DNA from: Bacilliculturomica massiliensis
GTDB taxonomy: Bacteria > Bacillota > Clostridia > Peptostreptococcales > Anaerovoracaceae
Reading direction: 5' to 3'
Assembly (NCBI RefSeq): GCF_900605495.1
Contig: NZ_LR027603.1
Span: 1,489,997 to 1,553,996 of the forward strand
DNA: 64,000 bases
Made by a program: the position numbers and the translations under genes. Each line of letters starts with the position of its first letter. Positions within the stretch are counted from its first letter, which is position 1. The notes beneath the pieces were generated by a model. It ran no database searches and was not told the DNA's origin. It saw nothing but the letters and a program-made list of their open reading frames with translations. Below are positions 54,569 through 62,435 of the stretch, one piece after another.

Positions 54569-55351
54569 TTACTGTACCAGCATGGAATTCTCGCAGGTGC
54601 ATTTGATGCTCTCATCTTCTTCCCTGGGATTCAGGAACAGATCCATAAAGGCCTCCACTACCTTCTCCTTATTCTTTTCCGCCGTATGCACGATCTCCTT
54701 GAACGCCCTGCCGTCTCCAAAGCCGGTGCACCAGTTGGTCACCAGCCCTACCGCTGCGTAATGCATGCCTGCCTCCCGCGCCAGCACGCATTCCGGAACC
54801 AGCGTCATGCCGGCCACATCTCCGCCGATATGGCGGTACATCTTCACCTCCGCCGCCGTCTCATAGCGCGGTCCCTCCGTGCAGACATAAAGCGCCCTTC
54901 CCCGCACCGTGATCCCGTGTCCGAAAGAGGCGGCGATAAAATTCTGCGTCATCCGTTTGCAGAAAGGCTCCGCCATCTGCACGTGACGGATCTTTCCGTC
55001 CTCTCCGTCGCAGAAAGTCTGAATGCGGTTCTTCGTCAGATCAAGAAAGTCCTCGATCACCACTACCTCGCCCACCGCATACCGGGGATTCATGGAGCCC
55101 ACCGCGAAGGTCGCGTAAGCCTGATCCACCTCCAGTCCTTTCAGCGCCGCGATATTGGCTCTGTAGTTGATCAGGTGGGGAGGGATGCTGTTGTCCGCTC
55201 CGTGACGCGGCAGGAATACAATCTCTCCTTGATCCGAAGAAAAGATGCTTACCGAAACTGTCCCGTACCTCGTTTCCACCGTCGTTTCCTTCATTTCCTG
55301 ATTTGGCCACAAGCTGCAGATGCCAGTGCCGCCGATAATCGCTTTCCTCAT
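54569..55351 (-). CDS. MTA phosphorylase / purine nucleoside phosphorylase family protein
   Basis: A 260-aa trimeric-type phosphorylase cleaving methylthioadenosine or a purine nucleoside with phosphate. It shows IIGGTGI near the N-terminus, FLPRHGADNSIPPHLINYRANIAAL with the phosphate-site His, VCTEGPRYETAAEVKMYRHIGGDVAGMTLVPECVLARE (the family signature region) and LVTNWCTGFGDG. MtnP and related inosine/MTA phosphorylases are similar, so specificity is unresolved. GGGGGTG precedes the ATG. Confidence 0.9.
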   Translation of the reverse strand: MRKAIIGGTGICSLWPNQEMKETTVETRYGTVSVSIFSSDQGEIVFLPRHGADNSIPPHLINYRANIAALKGLEVDQAYATFAVGSMNPRYAVGEVVVIEDFLDLTKNRIQTFCDGEDGKIRHVQMAEPFCKRMTQNFIAASFGHGITVRGRALYVCTEGPRYETAAEVKMYRHIGGDVAGMTLVPECVLAREAGMHYAAVGLVTNWCTGFGDGRAFKEIVHTAEKNKEKVVEAFMDLFLNPREEDESIKCTCENSMLVQ

Positions 55352-55375
55352 GGTGTCACCCCCGTTTTTGCTGTT

Positions 55376-55757
55376 CTTTATTTACATTAATTATAGCGCG
55401 TTTTTGTTCACGATTCCACAAATTTTCAGACATTTTATCTTTTGAAAGAACCAACGGAGTTCCGGCAGATTCGCCGAATACCCTAAGGTAGGGTGCGGTC
55501 GGAGGGCGGGTCGGAAGCCCTGGCACAAACTCTGGCACAAGCTGGAGCACATGCCCTGACACAAACTGGGGGCTGTCCTCATGGACGATCATGAGGATTG
55601 GAGCAACGGTCACCGGCTCTTTGACATGGAAAGTATTATGATAAAACCGCTGCGATTCAGCAAAAGCTCCAAATCGGAAAAGCAGCAGAACCAGGTGCGT
55701 AACGCCGATCACATTTTAACTATCATGAATTCACACACAAATTCATGACTTGACAGG
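55376..55757. other. Gene-free stretch upstream of the phosphorylase gene
   Basis: No gene with a ribosome site and credible protein is visible. A loosely repeated TGGCACAAACT/TGGCACAAGCT/TGACACAAACT occurs at 55520-55570; it lacks the -12 half of a sigma-54 promoter. Confidence 0.5.
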
Positions 55758-55975
55758 ATTTTTTCTTTTTGCTGGTGAAAAGCGCTCAAAAACGAAAAGA
55801 AAATGGATAAAATATATTTATTATAAAAAATATGGTAAATTTTTTTCGTTTTTCTAATAAAATTGCTATCAAAAAGAAAAAAGCGACATAAACCGACAAG
55901 ACAAACGATCGAATTGCCTGTTATACCCTCTGTTTTTTTCTTTTCTGGGTGCTGATAGAGGGCAAAAAGAAAAAT
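55758..55975 (-). repeat. Dispersed AT-rich element, copy 3 (218 bp, inverted)
   Basis: On the minus strand it begins ATTTTTCTTTTTGCC and ends GCAAAAAGAAAAAAT, with the same internal landmarks as copies 1 and 2 (TATCAGCACC, CTTGTCGGTTTATGTCG, ATTTTCTTTTCGTTTTTG). The terminal repeats are 15 bp with one missing T. It lies alone in the 900-bp gap upstream of the NCS1 permease gene, not within a duplicated segment. Confidence 0.87.
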
Positions 55976-56254
55976 GGATCTCCTCATGTTTTCGATCAAC
56001 CGCTGTTTTATGTTATTACATAAAAAGAAGGCGCCTCCGAGATCGCCGGCAGTGCCCTTCTTGATTTGTCTTCCCTCCCCCGCGGCCCATATTGCTGTGT
56101 ATCCTTACCACACGGCGCATACTTGGTATCCTCCCCCAGCCGCAGCGGGCATTCCCCACATCAGAGGTTAAAAAAGAATAGAAGTCAGCGGCAAAATGAT
56201 GTATAATAAAATGTCATGATATTTTTCATGAGAACGACGCTAATGGAGGTAAAC
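55976..56254 (+). promoter_or_regulatory. Upstream region of the NCS1 permease gene with a -10 element
   Basis: TATAAT at 56202-56207 lies 48 bases before the start codon; a matching -35 is not obvious. No riboswitch or other structure was recognised in this stretch. Confidence 0.4.
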
Positions 56255-57802
56255 ATGTCTATCTATACACAGCGAGAGCACAATGGCCTGTACGAATTGA
56301 CTGACGTGGCCCGTGCGGAACTGATTGACTCAAAATATTACAATTGGGACCTTGCGCCCACTTCTCTTGCCCAGCGCACGTGGACGACATATAATGTGGC
56401 GTCTCTCTGGGTGGGAATGTGCATCTGTCTTCCCTCCTACGTCCTGGCAGCCAGTCTGGTAAGCCTGGGGCTTTCCACCTGGGCCGCCGTTTTGAACGTG
56501 GCTCTGGGAAGTCTCATCCTGCTGGTACCCATGCAGCTGAATTCCCATGTGGGCACAAAGTACGGCGTGCCCTACCCCGTGTTCGCCCGGCTGTCCTTCG
56601 GACCCCGGGGCGCGCACATTGCCTCCATGGCCAGAGCCGTGGCCGGCTGCGGCTGGGTGGGGATCCAGACCTGGTACGGCGGCAATGCCCTTCATTTGAT
56701 CCTCATGGCCATGATCCCGGACTATAATGGAAATCTGGCCACGCTTACCGTCGTTTGCCTGCTCTTCTGGGGCGCGAATCTGGCAATGGCCTACCGCGGC
56801 CCTGGCTGGCTGCGCAAACTGGAAGCCTTCGGCGCTCCTTTTCTGGGCTGCCTGACCGTCGCCCTCTTCATCTGGGCTACGGTGATGACCAGTCAGAAAG
56901 GCGTCGGTATGATGGATATCCTCAATCAGCCCATGGACTATGAGAAGCTGAACAGCCACAGTGTGGGAGGAATGGCGGCTGTCTTTGCCGCCGGCATCAC
57001 CAGCAATCTGGCGTTCTGGTCCATGCTGGCCCTGAACATCCCGGATTTTTCCCGGTACGCAAAATCTCAGAAGGTCCAGTTCCGCGGTCAGCTCATCGGA
57101 CTGCCCACCACCATGGTGCTGTTCGCTCTGATCGGCGCTTATGTCACCGCTGCCACGGGTCATCTGACTCCGGACGGAAGCCTGCTGAAAGATCCGGCGG
57201 AGGTCATCAGCATGATCGGCAATCCCTTCGCGATCGTCCTCGGCTGCGCTGGTATCGCCATCGCCACGCTGACCACCAACATCGCGGCCAATATTCTGGC
57301 CCCGGCCAACGGGTTTTCAAACCTCTGTCCCAAAAAGATCAGCTACAAGACGGGGGTCATTATCACCTGTATTCTGGCTCTGGCTCTGATCCCCATCCTG
57401 AAGCCCGCGGAATTCATGAAAAACGAGTATGTCTATATCTACGACTGGATGGGCAGTTTTGGTATCGCACTGGCTCCCATGGCCGGCATTTTTATCGCGG
57501 ACTATTATTTTGTAAAAAAGAAAAACGTGGACGTCATGTCGCTGTTTGAAGGAGAGGACGGCCGTTACTGGTACCGCAGCGGCTTTAATATCCGCGCCTT
57601 CATCACCTGGGCGGCGGCCTGTATTCCTCCCTTCCTGGTGAGGCTTCCCTTCCTCAGTCACATGCTGTTTTTCCACGTGCTGTCCAACAACGGCTACATC
57701 GTCAGCTTTCTCATCGCGCTGGCACTGTATCCCATCCTGATGAAATCGAACACCACGTCTCTGGTACTGGACGACGAGATGGAGTCCATGACGGAACGCT
57801 GA
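56255..57802 (+). CDS. NCS1-family nucleobase/hydantoin/allantoin-type permease
   Basis: A 515-aa, 12-helix transporter. The NCS1 signature begins with YNWDLAPTSLAQRTWTTYNVASLWVGMCICL near the N-terminus and continues through VPMQLNSHVGTKYGVPYPVFARLSFGPRGAHIASMARA and GCGWVGIQTWYGG. The helix-6/7 region with FWSMLALNIPDFSRYAKSQKVQFRGQ is also diagnostic. Members carry cytosine, uracil, purines, hydantoins, allantoin or thiamine; the substrate here is not known. The ATG at 56255 follows GGAGG; an in-frame opening 13 codons upstream lacks one. Confidence 0.93.
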   Translation: MSIYTQREHNGLYELTDVARAELIDSKYYNWDLAPTSLAQRTWTTYNVASLWVGMCICLPSYVLAASLVSLGLSTWAAVLNVALGSLILLVPMQLNSHVGTKYGVPYPVFARLSFGPRGAHIASMARAVAGCGWVGIQTWYGGNALHLILMAMIPDYNGNLATLTVVCLLFWGANLAMAYRGPGWLRKLEAFGAPFLGCLTVALFIWATVMTSQKGVGMMDILNQPMDYEKLNSHSVGGMAAVFAAGITSNLAFWSMLALNIPDFSRYAKSQKVQFRGQLIGLPTTMVLFALIGAYVTAATGHLTPDGSLLKDPAEVISMIGNPFAIVLGCAGIAIATLTTNIAANILAPANGFSNLCPKKISYKTGVIITCILALALIPILKPAEFMKNEYVYIYDWMGSFGIALAPMAGIFIADYYFVKKKNVDVMSLFEGEDGRYWYRSGFNIRAFITWAAACIPPFLVRLPFLSHMLFFHVLSNNGYIVSFLIALALYPILMKSNTTSLVLDDEMESMTER

Positions 57803-57816
57803 GGGGCCCCGCCGCC

Positions 57817-57882
57817 GGGGAACTCCCGGGGAACTCCTGGGGAACTCCTGGGGAACTCCTGGGGAACTCCTGGCGAACTCCC
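57817..57882. repeat. 11-bp tandem repeat, six units
   Basis: Six units of GGGGAACTCCT (outer ones ending CCC) directly after the NCS1 stop codon. Each unit is nearly self-complementary (GGGGAACTCC), so the RNA can form short stems. Confidence 0.9.
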
Positions 57883-57954
57883 GCTGATTTCACATAAACT
57901 ATTTTCACCGGCGCCCTGAGGCCGCCGGCATCAAGAAAGGAACCAAACACATAT

Positions 57955-59673
57955 ATGGAAAATTTGATTTTTAAAGATCTTGACCTGTCTAAAGAAGTGC
58001 AGAAAGCACTGGATGAAATGGGCTTCGAGGAAGCCACTCCCATCCAGTCCATGGCCATTCCCCACGTCATCGAGGGAGAGGATATCATCGGTCAGGCCCA
58101 GACCGGAACGGGAAAGACCTGCGCCTTCGGCATTCCCGCCATCGAGCAGATCGACAAAAGCATACCCGGCATTCAGGTCCTGGCCCTCTGCCCTACCCGT
58201 GAACTGGCCATTCAGGTCGCCGAGGAACTGAAAAACGTCAGCAAGTATAAGCGCGGCGTTCAGATCCTCCCCATCTACGGCGGTCAGCCCATCGAGCGGC
58301 AGATCATGGCGCTGAAAAAGAAACCGCAGATCATCATCGGCACCCCCGGTCGGGTCATGGACCACATGCGCCGGCATACGCTGAAGCTGGAAAACCTGAA
58401 AATGCTCATTCTGGACGAGGCGGACGAAATGCTCAACATGGGCTTCCGCGAGGATATCGACACCATCGTGAAGGAACTGCCTGAACAGCGCCAGACCCTG
58501 CTCTTTTCCGCCACCATGCCCAAGGAGATCCTGGATCTGACCAGAGAATACCAGAAAGACGCCGTTCATCTGAAAGCGGTCCATAAGGAGCTGACGGTAC
58601 CCAGTATCGAGCAGTATTACATCGAGGTACGCGAGCACTCCAAGCCGGAGCTGCTCTGCCGTCTCATCGACGCCAAAAATGTGGACCTGGGCATCGTCTT
58701 CTGCAACACCAAGCGCCGGGTGGACGAAGTGACTTCCATGCTGCAGGCGCGCGGTTACTCTGCCGACGCTCTTCACGGCGACATGAAGCAGTCGGAGCGC
58801 GACCGGGTGATGAACAAGTTCCGCAAAGGACTGATCGACATACTGGTGGCCACCGATGTGGCGGCCAGAGGGATCGACGTCAACAACATCGACGCTGTGT
58901 TCAACTACGATCTGCCCAGCGACGAAGAGTATTACGTGCACCGTATCGGCCGGACCGGCCGGGCGGGCAAATCCGGCGTCTCCTACTCCTTCGTCTTCGG
59001 CAAGGACTATTACAAGCTGAAAGACATTCAGCGCTATACCAAATCGGAGATCCACGCGATGAAAGCGCCCACCATCTCCGACGTGCAGGAAGTGCGCCTG
59101 GAGCAGGCGGCGGAAAAAGTCGTCGCCAGATTGGCAGAGGGCGGTTATTCCAAATACAACAATGTGATCGAGCGGATCCTGGAAGAATCTGAGGAGGCGA
59201 CAACGCTGGATCTGGCTGCGGCCCTGTTCCAGATGGCCTTCGACGAGCTGGAATCCCGAAACTATGAGGCCGGCGACCTGGACGACGAGCGCAGCGCTTA
59301 TTCCAAGAGCAACATGGCCCGCCTCTTCGTCAGCGCAGGCAGCATGGACGGCCTGCAGCCCCGCAATCTGGTGGCAGCTATCGCCGGAGGAGCCGGCATA
59401 GAAGGCCGTCTCGTGGGCGCCATCGAGATCCACAAAAACTTCTCCTTTGTGGAGGTCCCCCTCAACCAAGTGGACGAAGTCCTGGCCGCCATGCAGAATT
59501 TCTCTTTCCGCGGAAAATCCGTTCATCTGGAGCGGGCGGAAAAACGACAGCGCAGCAAGGGCTACAGCGGCAAGAGCAGCGGTTACTCCAGCGGCTACGG
59601 CGGCTATTCCAAAGGTTCCTCCGGATCCAGGCGCAGGGTCCCGGACAAGAAAAAGCATCCCAAGAAATATTAA
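57955..59673 (+). CDS. DEAD-box RNA helicase with DbpA-type C-terminal RNA-binding domain
   Basis: A 572-aa ATP-dependent RNA helicase of the DeaD/CsdA/CshA group. It shows Q motif ATPIQSMAIP, motif I AQTGTGKT, Ia PTRELA, II DEAD, III SAT, IV FCNTKRRVDEV, V ATDVAARGID and VI HRIGRTGRAG. A DbpA/CsdA-like domain lies at about 465-540 (MARLFVSAGSMDGLQPRNLVAAIAGGAG, FSFVEVPLNQVDEVL) and a basic Ser/Gly/Tyr-rich tail ends the protein. The ribosome site AAAGGA is rather distant (about 13 bases). A role in ribosome assembly or cold adaptation is inferred from the family. Confidence 0.95.
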   Translation: MENLIFKDLDLSKEVQKALDEMGFEEATPIQSMAIPHVIEGEDIIGQAQTGTGKTCAFGIPAIEQIDKSIPGIQVLALCPTRELAIQVAEELKNVSKYKRGVQILPIYGGQPIERQIMALKKKPQIIIGTPGRVMDHMRRHTLKLENLKMLILDEADEMLNMGFREDIDTIVKELPEQRQTLLFSATMPKEILDLTREYQKDAVHLKAVHKELTVPSIEQYYIEVREHSKPELLCRLIDAKNVDLGIVFCNTKRRVDEVTSMLQARGYSADALHGDMKQSERDRVMNKFRKGLIDILVATDVAARGIDVNNIDAVFNYDLPSDEEYYVHRIGRTGRAGKSGVSYSFVFGKDYYKLKDIQRYTKSEIHAMKAPTISDVQEVRLEQAAEKVVARLAEGGYSKYNNVIERILEESEEATTLDLAAALFQMAFDELESRNYEAGDLDDERSAYSKSNMARLFVSAGSMDGLQPRNLVAAIAGGAGIEGRLVGAIEIHKNFSFVEVPLNQVDEVLAAMQNFSFRGKSVHLERAEKRQRSKGYSGKSSGYSSGYGGYSKGSSGSRRRVPDKKKHPKKY

Positions 59674-59774
59674 AAAAGACCGTCCTTTCGACACGATGGA
59701 CCGGCTTCCAGAAGTCAGATCAAAATCTGACGCTGGAGACCGGTCCATCCTGATATCGGGGGACGGTCCTTTTT
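59672..59774. terminator. Long nested bidirectional terminator
   Basis: AAAAAAGACCGTCC pairs with GGACGGTCCTTTTT. Inside are ATGGACCGG/CCGGTCCAT, TCCAG/CTGGA and GTCAGAT/ATCTGAC with a CAAA loop. About 100 bases form one long hairpin between convergent genes, the same design as 54351-54448 with unrelated sequence. Confidence 0.85.
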
Positions 59775-59870
59775 CTGATGGGGCGTATTTTTTCCGATCC
59801 GCCGCTTTACGCTGCCGCCGGCTTTCCGGGCTTCCTGCTTCTGGCTTCGTGCTTCTGGCTTCCTCTCCCC

Positions 59871-60734
59871 TCACTCCGTTTTCGCCACGATGACCACAGA
59901 GATCAGGATCAGCACGCAGCCTACAGCTGTCTGCAGAGTGAAACTTTCATGAAAGAGGATCACTCCCATCAGCAGGCTGGTGATGGGCTCGAAGGTACTG
60001 AGGATCGCCGCGTTCTGAGGTCCGATGACGCCCATGCCCTTCTGAAACAGGCACACGCCGATGAAGGAAGCTCCCACCGCCAGCGCCATCATGGAGATCC
60101 AGGCCGTGGGGCTGAGGGCCACAGTAAAATAACCTGTGGCCAAATTCCCGATCAGCAGGATAACGGAGGCTATGCTGTTCATATAAAAAATCAGCTTCAG
60201 CGTGGGTATTTTCTGCAGGCCGCTGCGGTCCAGATAAATCACGTAAAACGCATAGGTAATGCCTGAGGCAAAGGCGATGAGCACGCCGATCACGCTGTCC
60301 CCGCTCTGTCCGTTGGAAAACAGCAAAATGCCTCCCATACAAAGCGCCACGCACAGCAGCTTCAGCGGTTCCGGTCTTACCTTGAGAAACAGGATGCTGC
60401 CCAGAATGACGAAGACCGGGTAGACAAAATGAATGGTGGTGGCCATGCCCGATGGGATAAAATCGTAGGACAGATACAGCAGAAACGCCGTTCCGCCATA
60501 ACCGCAGACGGTGATCAGCGTGATCTGCCGCAGCTCTTTTCTGGAGAGAGAAAAAGAGATCTTTTTCACCTTCAGATAGATAAAAAGCGGAAGCAGCGAT
60601 ATAAAAAAGCGATAAAAGGCGATGCAGATAACGTTCCCGCCGCCCGCGCAGACTATTTTCGCAAACATCGGCATTAATCCAAAAAATATTGCTGAGATCA
60701 TTACTGTACAGAACCCTTTCGTTCTGGCTGTCAT
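59871..60734 (-). CDS. EamA-family (DMT superfamily) transporter
   Basis: A 287-aa protein of ten predicted helices in two EamA repeats (about 10-140 and 150-285; GLMPMFAKIV, GGTAFLLYLSYDFIPSGMATTIHFVYPVFV and SFIGVCLFQKGMGVIGPQNAAILSTFEPITSLLMGVILFHE). The family exports or imports amino acids, nucleotides and other metabolites; no specificity can be read here. GGAGG precedes the ATG. Confidence 0.93.
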   Translation of the reverse strand: MTARTKGFCTVMISAIFFGLMPMFAKIVCAGGGNVICIAFYRFFISLLPLFIYLKVKKISFSLSRKELRQITLITVCGYGGTAFLLYLSYDFIPSGMATTIHFVYPVFVILGSILFLKVRPEPLKLLCVALCMGGILLFSNGQSGDSVIGVLIAFASGITYAFYVIYLDRSGLQKIPTLKLIFYMNSIASVILLIGNLATGYFTVALSPTAWISMMALAVGASFIGVCLFQKGMGVIGPQNAAILSTFEPITSLLMGVILFHESFTLQTAVGCVLILISVVIVAKTE

Positions 60735-60814
60735 AAAATTTCCTCCATCCTTACTGCTGTTCTGCCGCCCGGAAAAGCCGGGACGGCGGTTTCTCTATCG
60801 AATTGCCGTGTTTC

Positions 60815-60843
60815 ATTATAGTACAACTTTACTCTCAGGTCCA
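60815..60843 (-). promoter_or_regulatory. Promoter of the EamA transporter gene
   Basis: TGGACC (60838-60843) and TATAAT (60815-60820) are 17 bp apart on the minus strand, 80 bases before the start. Confidence 0.6.
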
Positions 60844-60857
60844 CCGCTTTCCTGCCA

Positions 60858-60886
60858 TTGACTTTTACTTAAAATAAATTTATAAT
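60858..60886 (+). promoter_or_regulatory. Promoter of the HD-GYP gene
   Basis: TTGACT (60858-60863) and TATAAT (60881-60886) are 17 bp apart, giving a 5'UTR of about 65 nt in which I see no c-di-GMP riboswitch. Confidence 0.7.
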
Positions 60887-60958
60887 ATTCTGTGTGTCTA
60901 TAACAACTGAATACTATTATCTGTGTGGGGGATATGAATAATCTTTGCTGGAGGAAAC

Positions 60959-62227
60959 ATGATGCAAGGTGTTTTGTATTGCGCCCACTTTTTTAATTTC
61001 ATACTTTTTATTATTTTGATCCTATCCCTGCGCAGCTGGGAGAAGGAACATTCCGATCACAGCCCTATGGCAGTTTTTCTCATGGCGGCCGCTGTTTTCG
61101 TTCCTGCGGCAGCCTGTCTTCTGCATTGCCTGCATTTGCTCCCCTTTTTCGTTGTGCCCTTCAGCATCACCGCAGCTGAATTGTGTCTCATCGGCGTCAC
61201 AGCCGTATCGCGTGTTCGCGATCTTCAGAATGAGGCGAAAAACTACAGCTTCCAGCACTTGGAGGACGCTCTTGTCCTGCTGGACGCCAACGGTCTTTAC
61301 AACGATTCCAATCAGCGCATGCGGCAGGTCTTTCCAGAGATAAGTTCCGCCTCCCGGGGCAGCGACCCAGCCTCCTGTCTTCCCTTTATCCGCCAGATCC
61401 TTCTGTCTGACGATCCGGTGGACGTGACCCGAAACGACAGGATCTACGAGGGCAAGAAACGGATCATCGACATGCACTCCATCTCCGGATACGTGATCTG
61501 GTTTTCCGACGTCACGCTGGCGCGGGGTCACGAGACCCTGCTCAATACATATCAGAAAACCCTGGAAACGCAGGTCCGCAGTAAATCCGACACGATCCGG
61601 GATCTTCAGATCCAGATGATCATCAATTTCGCCAATATCGTGGAGAGCCGGGACCTGACCACCGGAGGCCACATCAAGCGCACAAGTCAATACGTGCGCA
61701 TGCTGATCCAGGCTCTGATCGAACACGATACCTGTCCGGAGCTGAGGGATCCGGAGTTTGCGGAGCATATCTGTCTGTCGGCGCCGCTGCACGACATCGG
61801 CAAGATCTCCATCCCCGATTCCATACTCAACAAAGAGACCGCCTACACTCCCGAGGAATTTGAGATCATGAAATCCCACACCTGGCTGGGCGGCCAGATC
61901 CTGGATAAGACCATGTCCTGCCTCAACGATCAGGCATATTATTGGCTGGCGCGCAATATGGCTGTTTACCATCACGAGAAATGGGACGGCTCCGGCTATC
62001 CCAAAGGTCTGAAAGGCTCCGACATTCCCCTGTGCGCGCGCATCATGGCCGTGGCCGACGTGTTTGACGCCCTCACCTCCACCCGGCCCTACAAAGGCGC
62101 CGTGACCTTTGATCAGGCCCTGGACATGATCCAGGCTGAGAGCGGAAAGCACTTTGACCCGAATATGGTGGAGGTATTCGTCGGTCTGCGGGAACAGCTC
62201 CGGCACCGCCGACTGTTTATATCTTAG
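60959..62227 (+). CDS. Membrane-anchored HD-GYP domain protein
   Basis: A 422-aa protein with two or three N-terminal hydrophobic segments (about 3-80), a PAS-like region (about 95-185), a short coiled coil (TYQKTLETQVRSKSDTI) and a C-terminal HD-GYP domain (about 205-405). The metal-binding HDIGK and the HHEKWDGSGYPKG motif are intact, so it may be an active cyclic-di-GMP phosphodiesterase, although related two-component-like proteins act as sensors. GGAGG precedes paired ATG codons. It stands alone, with its own promoter and terminator. Confidence 0.92.
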   Translation: MMQGVLYCAHFFNFILFIILILSLRSWEKEHSDHSPMAVFLMAAAVFVPAAACLLHCLHLLPFFVVPFSITAAELCLIGVTAVSRVRDLQNEAKNYSFQHLEDALVLLDANGLYNDSNQRMRQVFPEISSASRGSDPASCLPFIRQILLSDDPVDVTRNDRIYEGKKRIIDMHSISGYVIWFSDVTLARGHETLLNTYQKTLETQVRSKSDTIRDLQIQMIINFANIVESRDLTTGGHIKRTSQYVRMLIQALIEHDTCPELRDPEFAEHICLSAPLHDIGKISIPDSILNKETAYTPEEFEIMKSHTWLGGQILDKTMSCLNDQAYYWLARNMAVYHHEKWDGSGYPKGLKGSDIPLCARIMAVADVFDALTSTRPYKGAVTFDQALDMIQAESGKHFDPNMVEVFVGLREQLRHRRLFIS

Positions 62228-62298
62228 AGCCTCCTCCCGCCGCCTCGGTCAGGAGCGCCCCGCTTTGTAAACTTTTGCATTTGTAAACTTCTGCAATG

Positions 62299-62330
62299 AA
62301 AGAAACTGCCCTTTCAGGCAGTTTCTTTTT
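62299..62330 (+). terminator. Terminator after the HD-GYP gene
   Basis: AGAAACTGCC pairs with GGCAGTTTCT around CTTTCA, followed by TTTTG. An A-rich left flank allows some use in the other direction for nrdJ. Confidence 0.8.
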
Positions 62331-62435
62331 GCGTTGTGTATAAATAAGGAAAGGATCTCCAGCCGGCGGATCTCAGACCTGCGGCCGGACCCTTTTTCCC
62401 CGATCTATCGTTGACTGTACCGCAAAGGATCGCTG

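Noticed and set aside
55520-55570. TGGCAC repeats as a sigma-54 promoter
   Set aside because: No TTGCA-like -12 element at the required spacing and no gene in the right place.
55356-55712. A possible gene upstream of the phosphorylase gene
   Set aside because: No ribosome site, no recognisable protein, and it covers the region where the phosphorylase promoter must lie.
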